Shown: positions 51,470 to 61,135, counted from the first letter of the stretch. The stretch is DNA of 64,000 nucleotides from Gemmobacter lanyuensis (GCF_014652355.1 NZ_BMYQ01000001.1:975285-1039284); one strand, 5' to 3'. Translations and numbers: made by a program. Notes: generated by a model not told the origin, from the sequence alone.

Positions 51470-52624
51470 TCAGGGTGCCGGGATGTCGGCCGGATCGGGC
51501 TGGCCCTGGGCCACCAGATCGCGATCGCCTGCCTTGATCCGCACCAAAGAAACCGAACGCAGCGGCATCCCGTTGGTGCCCTTGTAGGTAATCGGGCCGG
51601 TCACGCCTTGCAGGTTTTCCAGATTTGCGATGCCTTCGCGGATCGCAGCCGGATCAAGGCTGTCGGCGGCGGTCACGGCAGCCTCGATGATGTTGCCCAG
51701 ATCATAGCCATTGGCGATGTAGATGGTATCGGGGGCTGCACCGGTCTTTTCCGTCCACTTGGCGTTGAACGCCTCCAAGGGGCTGCCCGCGGTGGGGTGG
51801 CCTGCGGTCGAGAACACGACGCCTTCGACTAGATCGCCAAGGCCAAAGGTTGTGGGGCTGTCGATGCCGTCCGATCCAAGGATCGGGGTGGTCACACCCG
51901 CGCCGCGCAGCTGGCGGACAAAGGCCGGGAAGTCCGGTTCATAGGCCGAGGTCATGATGACATCGGGCTTGGGGTCCATCGCGGCGATCTTGGTCACTTC
52001 GGCACCAAAATCCTGCTGGCCCATCGTGAAGGTGCCTTCACCCAGAACGCTGCCGCCTTTGGCCGTGAAAACCTGACCGAAATACTGCGGCAGTTTCAGG
52101 GTATAGGCGGTGTCGGGCGAGGTCAGGATGTAAGCAGTTTTGTAACCGGCCTCAATCGCGTGGGCGGCCAGCATCGCCGCCTGAACATTATCGGCGGGAT
52201 AGTTTGAGAACATGTAATCCCCGACCGCCAGCGGCAGCGTCGGCGTGGTGGCGCAGAACGAGATTGCTGGGATGCCCGCGCCTTGGGTGATCATGCCCGC
52301 CGCAATCGAAGGGTCGGCATCGCAGGGCGTGATGATCAACTGAGCGCCCGCATCGACCAACTCTTGCGCCACCATTGCGGTTTGGGCCGAATCCGACCGG
52401 GTATCTTTGATGATGGTCTTGATCGGGAACTTGCCCGCAATCCCGCCGGCTGCGTTGATCTCTTCGATCTTCATTTGCAGTCCGGCAAGGTTCGGCTGGT
52501 CGTAGGGCGCAAGGCCGCCGGTTTGGGCTGTAGCAAGGCCGATCACCAGATCTTCGGCCATCAGCGGGGCCGAGGCCAAAGCAACGAAAGCGGTTGAAAG
52601 CATCAAGAGCTTGGATTTCTTCAT
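51470..52624 (-). CDS. livJ: Periplasmic substrate-binding protein (LivJ type)
   Basis: 384 aa. Sec signal peptide (LLMLSTAFVALASAPLMAE), then a type I periplasmic binding fold (DLVIGLATAQTGGLAPYDQPNLAGLQMKIEEINAAGGIAGK). These proteins bind branched-chain or other amino acids, amides and urea-like compounds. The ligand cannot be inferred here, but the neighbouring enzymes suggest an amino acid or amine derivative. Confidence 0.9.
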   Translation of the reverse strand: MKKSKLLMLSTAFVALASAPLMAEDLVIGLATAQTGGLAPYDQPNLAGLQMKIEEINAAGGIAGKFPIKTIIKDTRSDSAQTAMVAQELVDAGAQLIITPCDADPSIAAGMITQGAGIPAISFCATTPTLPLAVGDYMFSNYPADNVQAAMLAAHAIEAGYKTAYILTSPDTAYTLKLPQYFGQVFTAKGGSVLGEGTFTMGQQDFGAEVTKIAAMDPKPDVIMTSAYEPDFPAFVRQLRGAGVTTPILGSDGIDSPTTFGLGDLVEGVVFSTAGHPTAGSPLEAFNAKWTEKTGAAPDTIYIANGYDLGNIIEAAVTAADSLDPAAIREGIANLENLQGVTGPITYKGTNGMPLRSVSLVRIKAGDRDLVAQGQPDPADIPAP

Positions 52625-52659
52625 GTCCGGTTTTCCTCTGTTGGGTTGGTTTTATGATG

Positions 52660-54453
52660 TCAGGCTGCCGCACGGCGTTTGCCGATGTAGGCTTCGATAA
52701 CGGCGGGGTTGGCGCGAATGGCCTCTGGGGTGCCTTCGGCGATCATCTGGCCCTTGTTCAGCACAACGATGTGGTCACACAGCCGCATGATGAGTTTGAG
52801 ATCATGTTCAACCACCAGAAGGCCGATCTCATGGTCAGCACGGATCTGGCGCAAGACGGCGATCAGCGCGTCGGTTTCAGCCGGATTCATGCCTGCCGCA
52901 GGTTCATCCAACAGCAGGAATGATGGCCGGAGGGCCAGAGCCCGCGCAATTTCAAGCCGACGTTGTGCGCCATAGGGAAGCGAACTGGCCGGGCGTGCCG
53001 CCAAGTCCTGCATCCCCACCACTGTCAGCGCAGCCATTGCGGCGGCACGGCTGTCCTCGCCGGGGCAGGCCACGGCATCTGCGGCAACAGTGACATTTTC
53101 CAGCACAGTCAGATTGCGAAACAACCGGATGTTCTGAAACGTGCGGCCCAGACCGTTGGCCGGCACCTCATGCACGGGGATCTGCGCCGTGTCGGTTCCG
53201 TTCAGCAAGACCTTGCCCGAACTTGGCGGCACCACACCCGAAATTGCATTGATCAGGGTGGATTTGCCGGCACCATTCGGGCCGATCAAACCAGTGACAA
53301 GTCCGGGACGAACGGCAAAGCTGACATCTTCCAAAGCGACCAGTCCCGCAAATCGTCGCCCCACGCCTTGAACAGACAGCGATGCCGCCTTGGGTGCCGG
53401 GGTTTTCGGCGCAAAGGCTGCAGTGACGGCAGGTTCGGGGAACAGCCGCTCATCCACCTCCCGCAGGCCGAACAGCCCGTCGCGCAGCCGATACATGACA
53501 GCAAGAATGACAAGACCCACGCCGATGTCGGTCAGACCGAACACTTCGGGCAGGGTCACTCCGAACACTTCGGCCCCGCCTTCAAGACGGCGCAACAGAT
53601 CAACCATTACCACGATCAGGGCCGTTCCGCCGACGGCCCCTGAGACCGTCGAAACGCCGCCAAGGATCAGCATCGACATCAAGAGGAAGGTCAGATTGAA
53701 ATGAAAATCCTTGGGCGAAAAGGCACCCAGGAAATGTGCAAGAAGAACGCCCGCCGTGCCGGACACAATGGCGCCCAGCACCCATGCGACAAAACGTTGG
53801 CGCGATACGTTGACACCGTTGGCCCAGGCGGCAATTTCATCTTCGCGGGCAGCGCGCAAAGCAAGGCCCCCCTTTGTGCCGCGATAGATCCGTGCAACTG
53901 CGACCGCGATCAGGGCTGCCGGAAGGGCGACGAAGGCGGAAACCCCGCGCGGCACGCCAAAGAAAGTCTGGCTTCCGCGAGTGATGTCCGCCGAGGCGAC
54001 CAGTGTAACATGGACGATGACCAAAAACCCCAGCGTGGCGATTGACGCTGCAGACCCGCCAAGCCGGGACAAGGGAATGCCAAACAGCACAGCCACCAGT
54101 CCGACGACCACCATCGCCCCAAGTGTCCCCACCAATAGCGATTGGCCACCCGCGATGCCGGCCAGCCAGACCGGCAAGGCGGGTAGGCTGGTGGGCAAGA
54201 CCGCTGGTTGAATAGTCAGCAGTGCCGAGGCATAGGCCCCCAGCGCCATGAACCCGGCATGGCCGAATGAGATGATGCCCGAGTTCCCGCTGTAGATCTG
54301 CATCCCCACAACGGCGGTGACATAGATCAGAAACAGCGTCGCCAGACGAGCCAAGGCTGGGGGCAAGATCAGCTCGGCAGCAATCGCCAGCGCGATCAAC
54401 GGCAAGGCGAGTGTCATCGTGCCTTTGACGGCCTGTATCCCAATGCGTGGCAT
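52660..54453 (-). CDS. Fused LivM permease - LivG ATPase
   Basis: 597 aa. Residues 1 to about 335 are a LivM permease (NSGIISFGHAGFMALGAYASALL; RLGGSAASIATLGFLVIVHV). After a Pro/Ala-rich linker (about 335-355), a LivG ATPase follows: GLIGPNGAGKSTLINAI, LGRTFQNIRLF, SSLPYGAQRRLEIARALALRP, FLLLDEPAAGMNP. Fusion of these two subunits is known in this transporter class. Start 54453 is supported by GGGGGG upstream. It is the first gene of the leftward arm. Confidence 0.92.
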   Translation of the reverse strand: MPRIGIQAVKGTMTLALPLIALAIAAELILPPALARLATLFLIYVTAVVGMQIYSGNSGIISFGHAGFMALGAYASALLTIQPAVLPTSLPALPVWLAGIAGGQSLLVGTLGAMVVVGLVAVLFGIPLSRLGGSAASIATLGFLVIVHVTLVASADITRGSQTFFGVPRGVSAFVALPAALIAVAVARIYRGTKGGLALRAAREDEIAAWANGVNVSRQRFVAWVLGAIVSGTAGVLLAHFLGAFSPKDFHFNLTFLLMSMLILGGVSTVSGAVGGTALIVVMVDLLRRLEGGAEVFGVTLPEVFGLTDIGVGLVILAVMYRLRDGLFGLREVDERLFPEPAVTAAFAPKTPAPKAASLSVQGVGRRFAGLVALEDVSFAVRPGLVTGLIGPNGAGKSTLINAISGVVPPSSGKVLLNGTDTAQIPVHEVPANGLGRTFQNIRLFRNLTVLENVTVAADAVACPGEDSRAAAMAALTVVGMQDLAARPASSLPYGAQRRLEIARALALRPSFLLLDEPAAGMNPAETDALIAVLRQIRADHEIGLLVVEHDLKLIMRLCDHIVVLNKGQMIAEGTPEAIRANPAVIEAYIGKRRAAA

Positions 54454-54574
54454 TATTCCCCCCAAACTCGGCGACAGACCCGGTCATGATCCGATGCGAT
54501 TCAAAGCATGGTGCAGGCTCGACCGTTATGTCAATAACATTTCATAGGCATCAAAACTATTGACGTTTGTATCG

Positions 54575-54585
54575 TATGTTACATA
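54575..54585. promoter_or_regulatory. Candidate RpiR operator in the divergent promoter region
   Basis: TATGTTACATA is a perfect palindrome lying between TTGACG (54560-54565) and the RpiR gene. A related TATGTC ... AACATT sequence occurs about 45 bases left, near the opposite promoter. The 171-base region would serve both arms. Confidence 0.5.
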
Positions 54586-54624
54586 GTGATCCAAACCGGA
54601 CCGTATCAGGAAAAGGACGAAAAA

Positions 54625-55485
54625 ATGGCCATCCGCGATCGCTTGACCGATGGCAGCGTGCAGTTGACGCCATCTGATCTGAAGGTGGCGCGGGCATTGC
54701 TCGCGGATTATCCGGCGGCGGGTTTGAACACAGTCGCCCATCTGGCAGCCATCGCTGGAGTGTCCGGCCCAACGGTCGTGCGCTTCGTCTCTCGACTGGG
54801 GTTCGATGGGTTCTCCAGCTTTCAAAGGGCCTTGCTGGGCGAAGTTCAGGCAAGGATGAACTCGCCCTTGGCGATGATCGACGCGGGCAAGGCAGCTGCA
54901 GTGCCGCAAGAACAAATCTACCAAGAGGTGATCCGGTCCTGCATCGCCATGCTGGACACCACCGCCTCAATGGTGCCAGCGGCAGATTTTGAAATGGCAG
55001 CACGCTTGATCAGCGACCCTGCGCTGCGGCTGCATTTCATTGGTGGACGTTTCTCGGGCTATCTGGCGGGGATGCTGTGGCAACACATGCGTCAACTGAG
55101 GGGCGATTGCCATATGGTCAGTGCCAACCTGCCCGATAGGGTCGATTCGCTCGTAGATATAGGGCGGCGCGATCTCATCATCGCCTTCGACTATCGACGG
55201 TATCAGGTGGACACGATACAGTTCGGCAACCTGGCCACCGAACGCGGCGCGCAGGTGATCTTGTTCACGGACCCATGGGCCTCGCCCTTGGCGGCTCATG
55301 CCAAGGTGGTTCTCGCAGCCCCCGTCGAAGGGCCTTCCCCTTTTGATACCATGGTGCCTGCGCTTGCGCAGGTCGAAGCGCTGATTGCGGCTGTCACCAC
55401 CCATCTATCGCCAATCTCACGCGGCCGAATTGCCGAGATCGAAGCCCTGCGCGGCTTGTCCGGCATCACATCTGATGCACCTTAA
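54625..55485 (+). CDS. MurR/RpiR-family transcriptional regulator
   Basis: 286 aa. N-terminal HTH (LNTVAHLAAIAGVSGPTVVRFVSRLGFDGFSSFQRALL) and C-terminal SIS domain (residues about 125-265) that usually senses a phosphosugar but in catabolic clusters may sense other ligands. It is the first gene of the rightward arm and divergent from the importer, so it probably controls both. A good AAGGACG ribosome site supports ATG 54625. Confidence 0.9.
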   Translation: MAIRDRLTDGSVQLTPSDLKVARALLADYPAAGLNTVAHLAAIAGVSGPTVVRFVSRLGFDGFSSFQRALLGEVQARMNSPLAMIDAGKAAAVPQEQIYQEVIRSCIAMLDTTASMVPAADFEMAARLISDPALRLHFIGGRFSGYLAGMLWQHMRQLRGDCHMVSANLPDRVDSLVDIGRRDLIIAFDYRRYQVDTIQFGNLATERGAQVILFTDPWASPLAAHAKVVLAAPVEGPSPFDTMVPALAQVEALIAAVTTHLSPISRGRIAEIEALRGLSGITSDAP

Positions 55486-55534
55486 CTCAATCCTAAGACT
55501 GTGCCGCACAGCGGCGACCATGCCGGAGAATGAT

Positions 55535-56197
55535 ATGAGCGATCTGATTTCCATCGAATATGGTGGCAAAACCTTGCGCCGCGACAGTGCCTACACAAAG
55601 GGGTCTTGCACCCTGCTTTTGGTGGACATGCAACGCATTTGGGCCGAGCCGATGATGGACCCCACTCACCCGATGCCTGCCGACAGCTATTTTATGCAGC
55701 GCGTCCATGAGGTGGTGATCCCCAATCAGGTCAAGATCCTGAACGCCTTTCGCAAGGCTGACGAAAACGTCTGCCACACCATCATCGAAAGCTTGACCGC
55801 CGATGGCCGCGACCGGTCCCTGGATCACAAGCTGTCGGCCATGCATGTGCCCAAAGGCGCACCCGAAGGGGCGATCATCGCACCTTTGACCCCCACCGAA
55901 AACGAGCCGGTTTTGCCCAAGACCTCCTCGGGTCTCTTCAACTCGACCAATGCCGATTATGTGCTGCGCAACCTGAATACGCGGTTCCTGATCATCGCTG
56001 GGATCGTGACCGATCAATGCGTTGACATGGCCGTGCGCGATGCCGCCGACCGCGGGTATCTGGTGACTGTGGTCAAGGATGCCTGCGCCACCTACACACC
56101 CGAACGGCATGAGGCCGCATTGCGCGCCTACGGGGGTTATTGCTGGATCACGGACACTGACACAGTTCTGGCCCGCCTCGCGGCCCTTGGTGGATGA
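55535..56197 (+). CDS. Isochorismatase-fold amidohydrolase
   Basis: 220 aa. The cysteine hydrolase triad is present: Asp31 (LLLVDMQ), Lys129 (LPKTSSGLF) and Cys162 (AGIVTDQCVDMAVRDA). Family members hydrolyse amides such as nicotinamide, N-carbamoyl amino acids, ureidoacrylate or biuret. Here it may release ammonia or a carbamoyl group from an intermediate of the imported compound. GGAG ribosome site; 7-base gap to the next gene. Confidence 0.88.
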   Translation: MSDLISIEYGGKTLRRDSAYTKGSCTLLLVDMQRIWAEPMMDPTHPMPADSYFMQRVHEVVIPNQVKILNAFRKADENVCHTIIESLTADGRDRSLDHKLSAMHVPKGAPEGAIIAPLTPTENEPVLPKTSSGLFNSTNADYVLRNLNTRFLIIAGIVTDQCVDMAVRDAADRGYLVTVVKDACATYTPERHEAALRAYGGYCWITDTDTVLARLAALGG

Positions 56198-56204
56198 GGG
56201 TGAC

Positions 56205-57521
56205 ATGATCAAGCCAGAAGAACTTGTGACCTTTGTCACTACCGACATCGCCGCCATCACCCGTGGCCGCGCGGTGTCTGCGGCCAGTCTGCCCGGTGCC
56301 CTGTCAAAAGGGGTTGGCTGGGTGCCCGCCAATCTGTCGCTGACCCCATTTGACGAAATTGCAAGCCCTAACCCCTTTGGGTCATCAGGCGATCTGCGGT
56401 TGATGCCCGACCCCGAGGCGGGGGTGCGGGTGGATGGCATCGGCGGGCGTACGCCGTTGCATTTCTACCATTCCGATATCACCAACCTGGATGGCACGCC
56501 ATGGGAAGGCTGCGTGCGATCCATGCTCAAGGCGGCGGTGGCCGACCTTGAGGTTATGGGCCTGCGCGTCGTCTCTGCGTTTGAACAGGAGTTTCAGATA
56601 TTGGGAGCCAGTTGGCCCGCAGCGCCGTCCTTTGGGCTTTCGGCCCAACGCCGCGCCGATCCATTTGGCCCTATGCTGATGGCCGCTTTGGATGCGGCAG
56701 GTTGCGACCCGGAATGTTTCCTGCCCGAATATGGCCGCGACCAGTTTGAAATCGTCTGTGGTCCTGCAGGTGCCGTGCAGGCGGCAGACCGCGCCGTGAG
56801 CATCCGCGAAATTACCCGCGAACTGGCCACAACGTTGGGCTGGCAGGCCAGCTTTTGCCCCAAGACCGACCCGAACGGCGTGGGAAATGGCGTTCATATT
56901 CACCTGTCGCTGACCGATCTGCAGGGCAATCCGGTGACGTTTGACGCCAGCCGCCCCGGGAGGCTGTCGGCTCATGCCGGGGCCTTCGCAGCGGGCATCG
57001 TGCGGCATATGGCGGCGCTGACCGCGCTGGCCGCACCCAGCGCGGTGTCGTATCAGCGTCTGAAACCGCACCATTGGGCGGCCTCTTGGACGACTCTGGG
57101 CGAAAAGGACCGTGAGGCGACCTTGCGGATATGTCCCACGTCGGAGCGACCGGGCTATGACCCTTCGCGCGCGTTCAACATGGAATTCCGCGCCGCAGAT
57201 GCCACGGCAAGCCCGCATCTGTCGCTGGCCATGCTGATCCGCGCCGGGATCGAGGGGCTGAAGGCCGGGCTTGATACCCCGCCGATCATCAAGGGTGACC
57301 CTGACGAGATGTCGGCCGAGGACCGCGCCCGCCTTGGCATCCGCCGCTTGCCCGGCAGCCTTGGCGAGGCGCTGGCCGCACTTGAGGCGGATGCGGTGGT
57401 ATGCGGCTGGATGTCTCCCACCTTCCTTGAGTGCTGGAGGGGGATGCGCCTGAAAGAGTTGGAGATCGTGTCTGGTCTGGATGATGCGGCGCTGTGCCGT
57501 CGCTATGCGGAGGTGTATTGA
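56205..57521 (+). CDS. Glutamine-synthetase-like gamma-glutamyl ligase
   Basis: 438 aa. C-terminal glutamine-synthetase catalytic domain with VVSAFEQEFQIL, GRDQFEIVCGP, NGVGNGVHIHLSL and KPHHWAASW segments, and an N-terminal beta-grasp domain. Members such as PuuA, GlnA3 or GMA synthetase join glutamate to amines rather than ammonia. In a catabolic operon next to an aminotransferase, gamma-glutamylation of an amine substrate is the best guess. It overlaps the next gene by one base (TGATG). Confidence 0.85.
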   Translation: MIKPEELVTFVTTDIAAITRGRAVSAASLPGALSKGVGWVPANLSLTPFDEIASPNPFGSSGDLRLMPDPEAGVRVDGIGGRTPLHFYHSDITNLDGTPWEGCVRSMLKAAVADLEVMGLRVVSAFEQEFQILGASWPAAPSFGLSAQRRADPFGPMLMAALDAAGCDPECFLPEYGRDQFEIVCGPAGAVQAADRAVSIREITRELATTLGWQASFCPKTDPNGVGNGVHIHLSLTDLQGNPVTFDASRPGRLSAHAGAFAAGIVRHMAALTALAAPSAVSYQRLKPHHWAASWTTLGEKDREATLRICPTSERPGYDPSRAFNMEFRAADATASPHLSLAMLIRAGIEGLKAGLDTPPIIKGDPDEMSAEDRARLGIRRLPGSLGEALAALEADAVVCGWMSPTFLECWRGMRLKELEIVSGLDDAALCRRYAEVY

Positions 57522-58306
57522 TGCTGACGCGCCCCGCCTTGCCCCCGACGCCCTTGCTTGATCTGGACGAGCCACCGCCCTACGGCGTCATCAACCCTGA
57601 CGGCGTGTCAGATGTCTTGCTACTGTGTGAGCATGCCTTGCCGCGCATTCCCCGGCGTCTTGCCCATCTTGGCCTGCCAAAGTCGGAACGGTTGCGCCAT
57701 ATCGGATGGGATATCGGCGCGCTGGCCTTGGCGCGGGATCTATCGGCACGGCTGGATGCGCCACTGTTTCACACCAGCTATTCGCGTCTGGTGGTGGATT
57801 GCAACCGGCCTTTGGACAATGGCTCGCTGATCCCAGAAACCAGCGAGACCACGGCCATTCCCGGTAACCGGGGTCTTGCCGCCGCCGACAGGGCCGAGCG
57901 GTTGGAAACCCTGTTTCATCCGTTTCAATCGGCTGTCAGCCGCCGCCTTGATCTGCGTTGCGCGGCAGGCAAGCCTACCTTCGTCGTCGGGGTGCACAGC
58001 TATACCCCCGTCTATAAGGGCGTGGCCCGGCCTTGGCACGCGGGCGTCCTTTACGCCGCGGCGACCGAATTCGCAGGCCACCTGATGCAGGCCCTTGCCC
58101 AAGAGGAGGGGCTGGTGATCGGCGATAATGAGCCTTACCGCATCGACCATGATGATTACACGGTGCCCGTGCATGGCGATGCGCGCGGGTTGCCAGCATT
58201 GTTGATCGAGGTCCGGCACGAACTGATCGCCTCTGCCGAAGGCGTTGCCGAATGGGCGGAGCGGCTGGAGCGGTGTCTACGCCTGACGGTGGACGCCATG
58301 GCATGA
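57521..58306 (+). CDS. N-formylglutamate amidohydrolase-family protein
   Basis: 261 aa. Zinc amidohydrolase pattern of the FGase family: LLLCEHALPRIP, HIGWDIGALALARDLSARL, RLVVDCNRPL and VGVHSYTPVYKG. Known members remove formyl groups from N-formylglutamate; related ones cleave other N-acyl amino acids. In this operon it may release glutamate or another acyl group from an intermediate. It shares a 4-base ATGA overlap with the aminotransferase. Confidence 0.85.
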   Translation: MLTRPALPPTPLLDLDEPPPYGVINPDGVSDVLLLCEHALPRIPRRLAHLGLPKSERLRHIGWDIGALALARDLSARLDAPLFHTSYSRLVVDCNRPLDNGSLIPETSETTAIPGNRGLAAADRAERLETLFHPFQSAVSRRLDLRCAAGKPTFVVGVHSYTPVYKGVARPWHAGVLYAAATEFAGHLMQALAQEEGLVIGDNEPYRIDHDDYTVPVHGDARGLPALLIEVRHELIASAEGVAEWAERLERCLRLTVDAMA

Positions 58307-59604
58307 ACGGGCTTTACGCGCGCGATACGGCAGCACTCGCGCAGGTGCAGAAGCTGCGTTTCTTTCCACAGGCTGTGGTTGGCGGCAAGGGCGCCATCCT
58401 TCGCACCGACGACGGGCGCGAGGTGATTGACCTTTCTGCAGCGTGGGGGGCGGCGAGCCTTGGTTATGGCCATCCCGCGCTGGTAGCCGCAGTCAGTGCC
58501 GCCGTTTCAGATCCGGCCGGGGCCTCGGTCCTGTCATCGGCCAATGGTCCGGCAACGGCACTGGCCGAGCGACTGATTGCGCTATTCCCATCAGATCAGC
58601 CGCAAAAGGTCTGGCTGGGCCATTCTGGTTCAGACGCCAATGAAACCGCCATCCGCGCAGCCCGCCGCGCAACCGGGCGGCAGGGCATCATCGGCTTTGC
58701 CGGAGCCTATCACGGCTGCACCCTTGGTACGATGGCCGTATCGGGTCATCCGACGCTGGCCTCGGACAAGGCCGATGGGCTGATCCAGCTACCCTATCCG
58801 GGCGCAGATCCGTCTGGCCCCGATGCCGATGCGATTCTGCGGGAATTGGAAGACCAACTTGCCTTGGTTGGCGCTCAGACGATTGCCGCCTGTATTTTTG
58901 AGCCGATCTTGTCGGATGGCGGCCTTGTTGTGCCGCCATCGGGCTTTCTGGCCCGACTGGATGCGCTCTGCCGCAAGCATGGTATCCTGACAATCAGCGA
59001 CGAAGTGAAGGTCGGGCTTGGCCGCACCGGGCGCTTACACGCCTTTCAGCACGAGGGATTCCGGCCCGATCTGCTAGTGCTTGGAAAAGGGCTGGGCTGC
59101 GGACTGCCATTGTCAGCGGTTATCGGGCCACAGTGGGTTATGGATTGTGCAACGGCCTTCGCCATGCAAACCCTGCACGGAAATCCGGTTTGCGCGGCGG
59201 CGGGCCTCGCAGTCCTCGACACCCTCACGGCGGAATCGCTGCCTGACGAAGCCGCGCGCAAGGGAAAAATCTTGTTAGCCAGCTTGCAAGATCTGGCCCG
59301 CCGGCACGGATCGATTGCGGCCGTGCGCGGGCGCGGCCTTGCGATTGGGGTGGAGATTTCGAATTCTGGAACAAAACTACCCAGTGATGCCGCAGCGACC
59401 GCCGCCTTAATGTTCCGAGCCTACGAGCTTGGCCTTGTGGTCTATTGCGTTGGGCCGTCCTCGAACGTTCTGGAATTGACCCCACCGTTGACCATAACCG
59501 AGGCCGAGATCAACCATGGTCTGGTCCTGCTGGATGCAGCGATTCAGGACCTCTTGGCAGGCCGGATTGACGTTAACGTCACGGTTAAGTTTGCCGGCTG
59601 GTGA
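58303..59604 (+). CDS. Class III PLP aminotransferase
   Basis: 433 aa. PLP-fold class III motifs: GHSGSDANETAIRAAR, FAGAYHGCTLGTMAVSGH, ISDEVKVGLGRTG and the Schiff-base Lys262 in VLGKGLGCGLPL, followed by TLHGNPVCAAAGLAVLD. Such enzymes move the terminal amino group of omega-amino acids or diamines to pyruvate or 2-oxoglutarate. It ends the rightward operon. The product should be an aldehyde; no aldehyde dehydrogenase gene is present in the window. Confidence 0.92.
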   Translation: MNGLYARDTAALAQVQKLRFFPQAVVGGKGAILRTDDGREVIDLSAAWGAASLGYGHPALVAAVSAAVSDPAGASVLSSANGPATALAERLIALFPSDQPQKVWLGHSGSDANETAIRAARRATGRQGIIGFAGAYHGCTLGTMAVSGHPTLASDKADGLIQLPYPGADPSGPDADAILRELEDQLALVGAQTIAACIFEPILSDGGLVVPPSGFLARLDALCRKHGILTISDEVKVGLGRTGRLHAFQHEGFRPDLLVLGKGLGCGLPLSAVIGPQWVMDCATAFAMQTLHGNPVCAAAGLAVLDTLTAESLPDEAARKGKILLASLQDLARRHGSIAAVRGRGLAIGVEISNSGTKLPSDAAATAALMFRAYELGLVVYCVGPSSNVLELTPPLTITEAEINHGLVLLDAAIQDLLAGRIDVNVTVKFAGW

Positions 59605-59698
59605 TGCTCGCTCTCGCTTGATCTTCGGATCGAATGTCTGCTTCGAGTATTTTCGAGCAAATGACGAGAGCTAGCCGAGGGACCGCAATGGGCAGACT

Positions 59699-61135
59699 TC
59701 ACCCTTCCGCCAGTTCCCAGAATCCATACTTGCGCCCGTGCTTCTTCTTCAAAGCCGCCAGGAACTCTCCGTGGTCCGGGAACCTGCCGAACTCCTCCAC
59801 CGCCGCAGCGCAGGACTGGCATTCCGACAGGTGACGTGCGGCGTGGCGGTAGCGTTTGGTTTTGCTTCCGTCGAGCGTGTCCGTGATCATGGCGCGGCGC
59901 AGCAAGGTTGCGGCAAGCGGGTGGTCGGGTTCAAGCGCATCGGCGGCGGCTGTCAGGGTTTCGTAGGAATTGCCGTCCAGATTTTCCGCACGGGCTATCA
60001 CCAGCTTTGCAAGGCGGCGCAGATCAGGCCATGCGAGCAGGAAATGGATCGCGGCGCCGAGGTGGGGGTGGGTTTCGGCGTGGGAAAGCGCCAGCTCCTC
60101 AGCCTCCATGTCCTCAAAATCCGGCAGCATTTTCAGGTATTTTCGCAAGCTGCCAGCGTAGAGCGTTTCTTGGAAGGTGGCCCACAGATGGACCTTCAGA
60201 TCATCAAGCTTGCCCATCTTTTGCAGGCAATCCTCATAGACCTCATCCAGTTCGTAACGGGATGCGCGGAAGGCTTTTCCCTCTTCGGCGGCGCGGGCGC
60301 GCTGGATGAGGATAAGGGCTTCGTCCAGCCGACCCGCGTCGATCAGGCGGCGCGCCACGTCGGGGGCAATGGTGCCATAGGTCAACTGCTCGGTAGAATA
60401 TCGCGCCATATAGGCATCCACATCGCCTTGCAAATCGGCGATGTCGGCAAGGATGATCGAGGCGGTGCTTTGCCTTTGACGGCGTGCACGATCCAAGGGT
60501 GAGGTCGATAGCCCGAACTGGCGAAACTGCGCAATTTCCTGCGGCGTCGGGGCAGCCGAGGCCCATGCCTCGGTGATCTGTTTGAGGTGTGCAAGCCCCT
60601 CCGCCCCCAGCGCCTCGGCCATGGCCGGAATGACCCCATCAAATTCGCCATAGCCCGCGTCGGCCACGGCATCGAGGATACGCCCGGCCAGAAGCGTTGG
60701 CTTGACGGTCAACCTCGGGGAAATCGTGGTGAGAAGCGCCACCGCGCTGCGCAGCACATCGCCCACCGCACCGTTGCTGTCATCGGTGCGGGCATGGATC
60801 GACGGCACCAGCTGCAGGAAAGACCAGAGCAGATCAAAGGCCTCGTCCGCGTCCTGCGGGGCGACGCCGGTCTCAACCATGGAAACCAGACCGGTCAGGT
60901 CTTTGACAAAGGCCTTCTGCTTGCGCCAGTCGATGTAGCTCGTGGACCGGCGCAGCGATGCGAAACGCTTTCGCAGATCGGCAGCAATCTCTTTCGGCCC
61001 CTGCGCGGCGCTGAGTTCCATCCGCGCCCGCCGTTGAAGTGCCGCACTGCCCTGAACAAGATCCATGACCAGGGCGGCAAGCCGTTCCGCCCCGAGTTTT
61101 TCCAAGTTTTCCGCGTTCAGGGTCTTTTTCGACAT
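59699..61135 (-). CDS. DUF6880-family protein of unknown function
   Basis: 478 aa, mostly helical, repeat-like (HEAT/TPR-like antiparallel helices). The N-terminus (LEKLGAERLAALVMDLVQGSAALQRRARMELSAA) and C-terminus (RHLSECQSCAAAVEEFGRFPDHGEFLAALKKKHGRKYGFW) match the pattern I associate with DUF6880. Its C-terminal C-x2-C and basic tail may bind nucleic acid. It is convergent with the aminotransferase and not obviously part of that pathway. Start 61135 is chosen at the conserved N-terminus. Confidence 0.75.
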   Translation of the reverse strand: MSKKTLNAENLEKLGAERLAALVMDLVQGSAALQRRARMELSAAQGPKEIAADLRKRFASLRRSTSYIDWRKQKAFVKDLTGLVSMVETGVAPQDADEAFDLLWSFLQLVPSIHARTDDSNGAVGDVLRSAVALLTTISPRLTVKPTLLAGRILDAVADAGYGEFDGVIPAMAEALGAEGLAHLKQITEAWASAAPTPQEIAQFRQFGLSTSPLDRARRQRQSTASIILADIADLQGDVDAYMARYSTEQLTYGTIAPDVARRLIDAGRLDEALILIQRARAAEEGKAFRASRYELDEVYEDCLQKMGKLDDLKVHLWATFQETLYAGSLRKYLKMLPDFEDMEAEELALSHAETHPHLGAAIHFLLAWPDLRRLAKLVIARAENLDGNSYETLTAAADALEPDHPLAATLLRRAMITDTLDGSKTKRYRHAARHLSECQSCAAAVEEFGRFPDHGEFLAALKKKHGRKYGFWELAEG

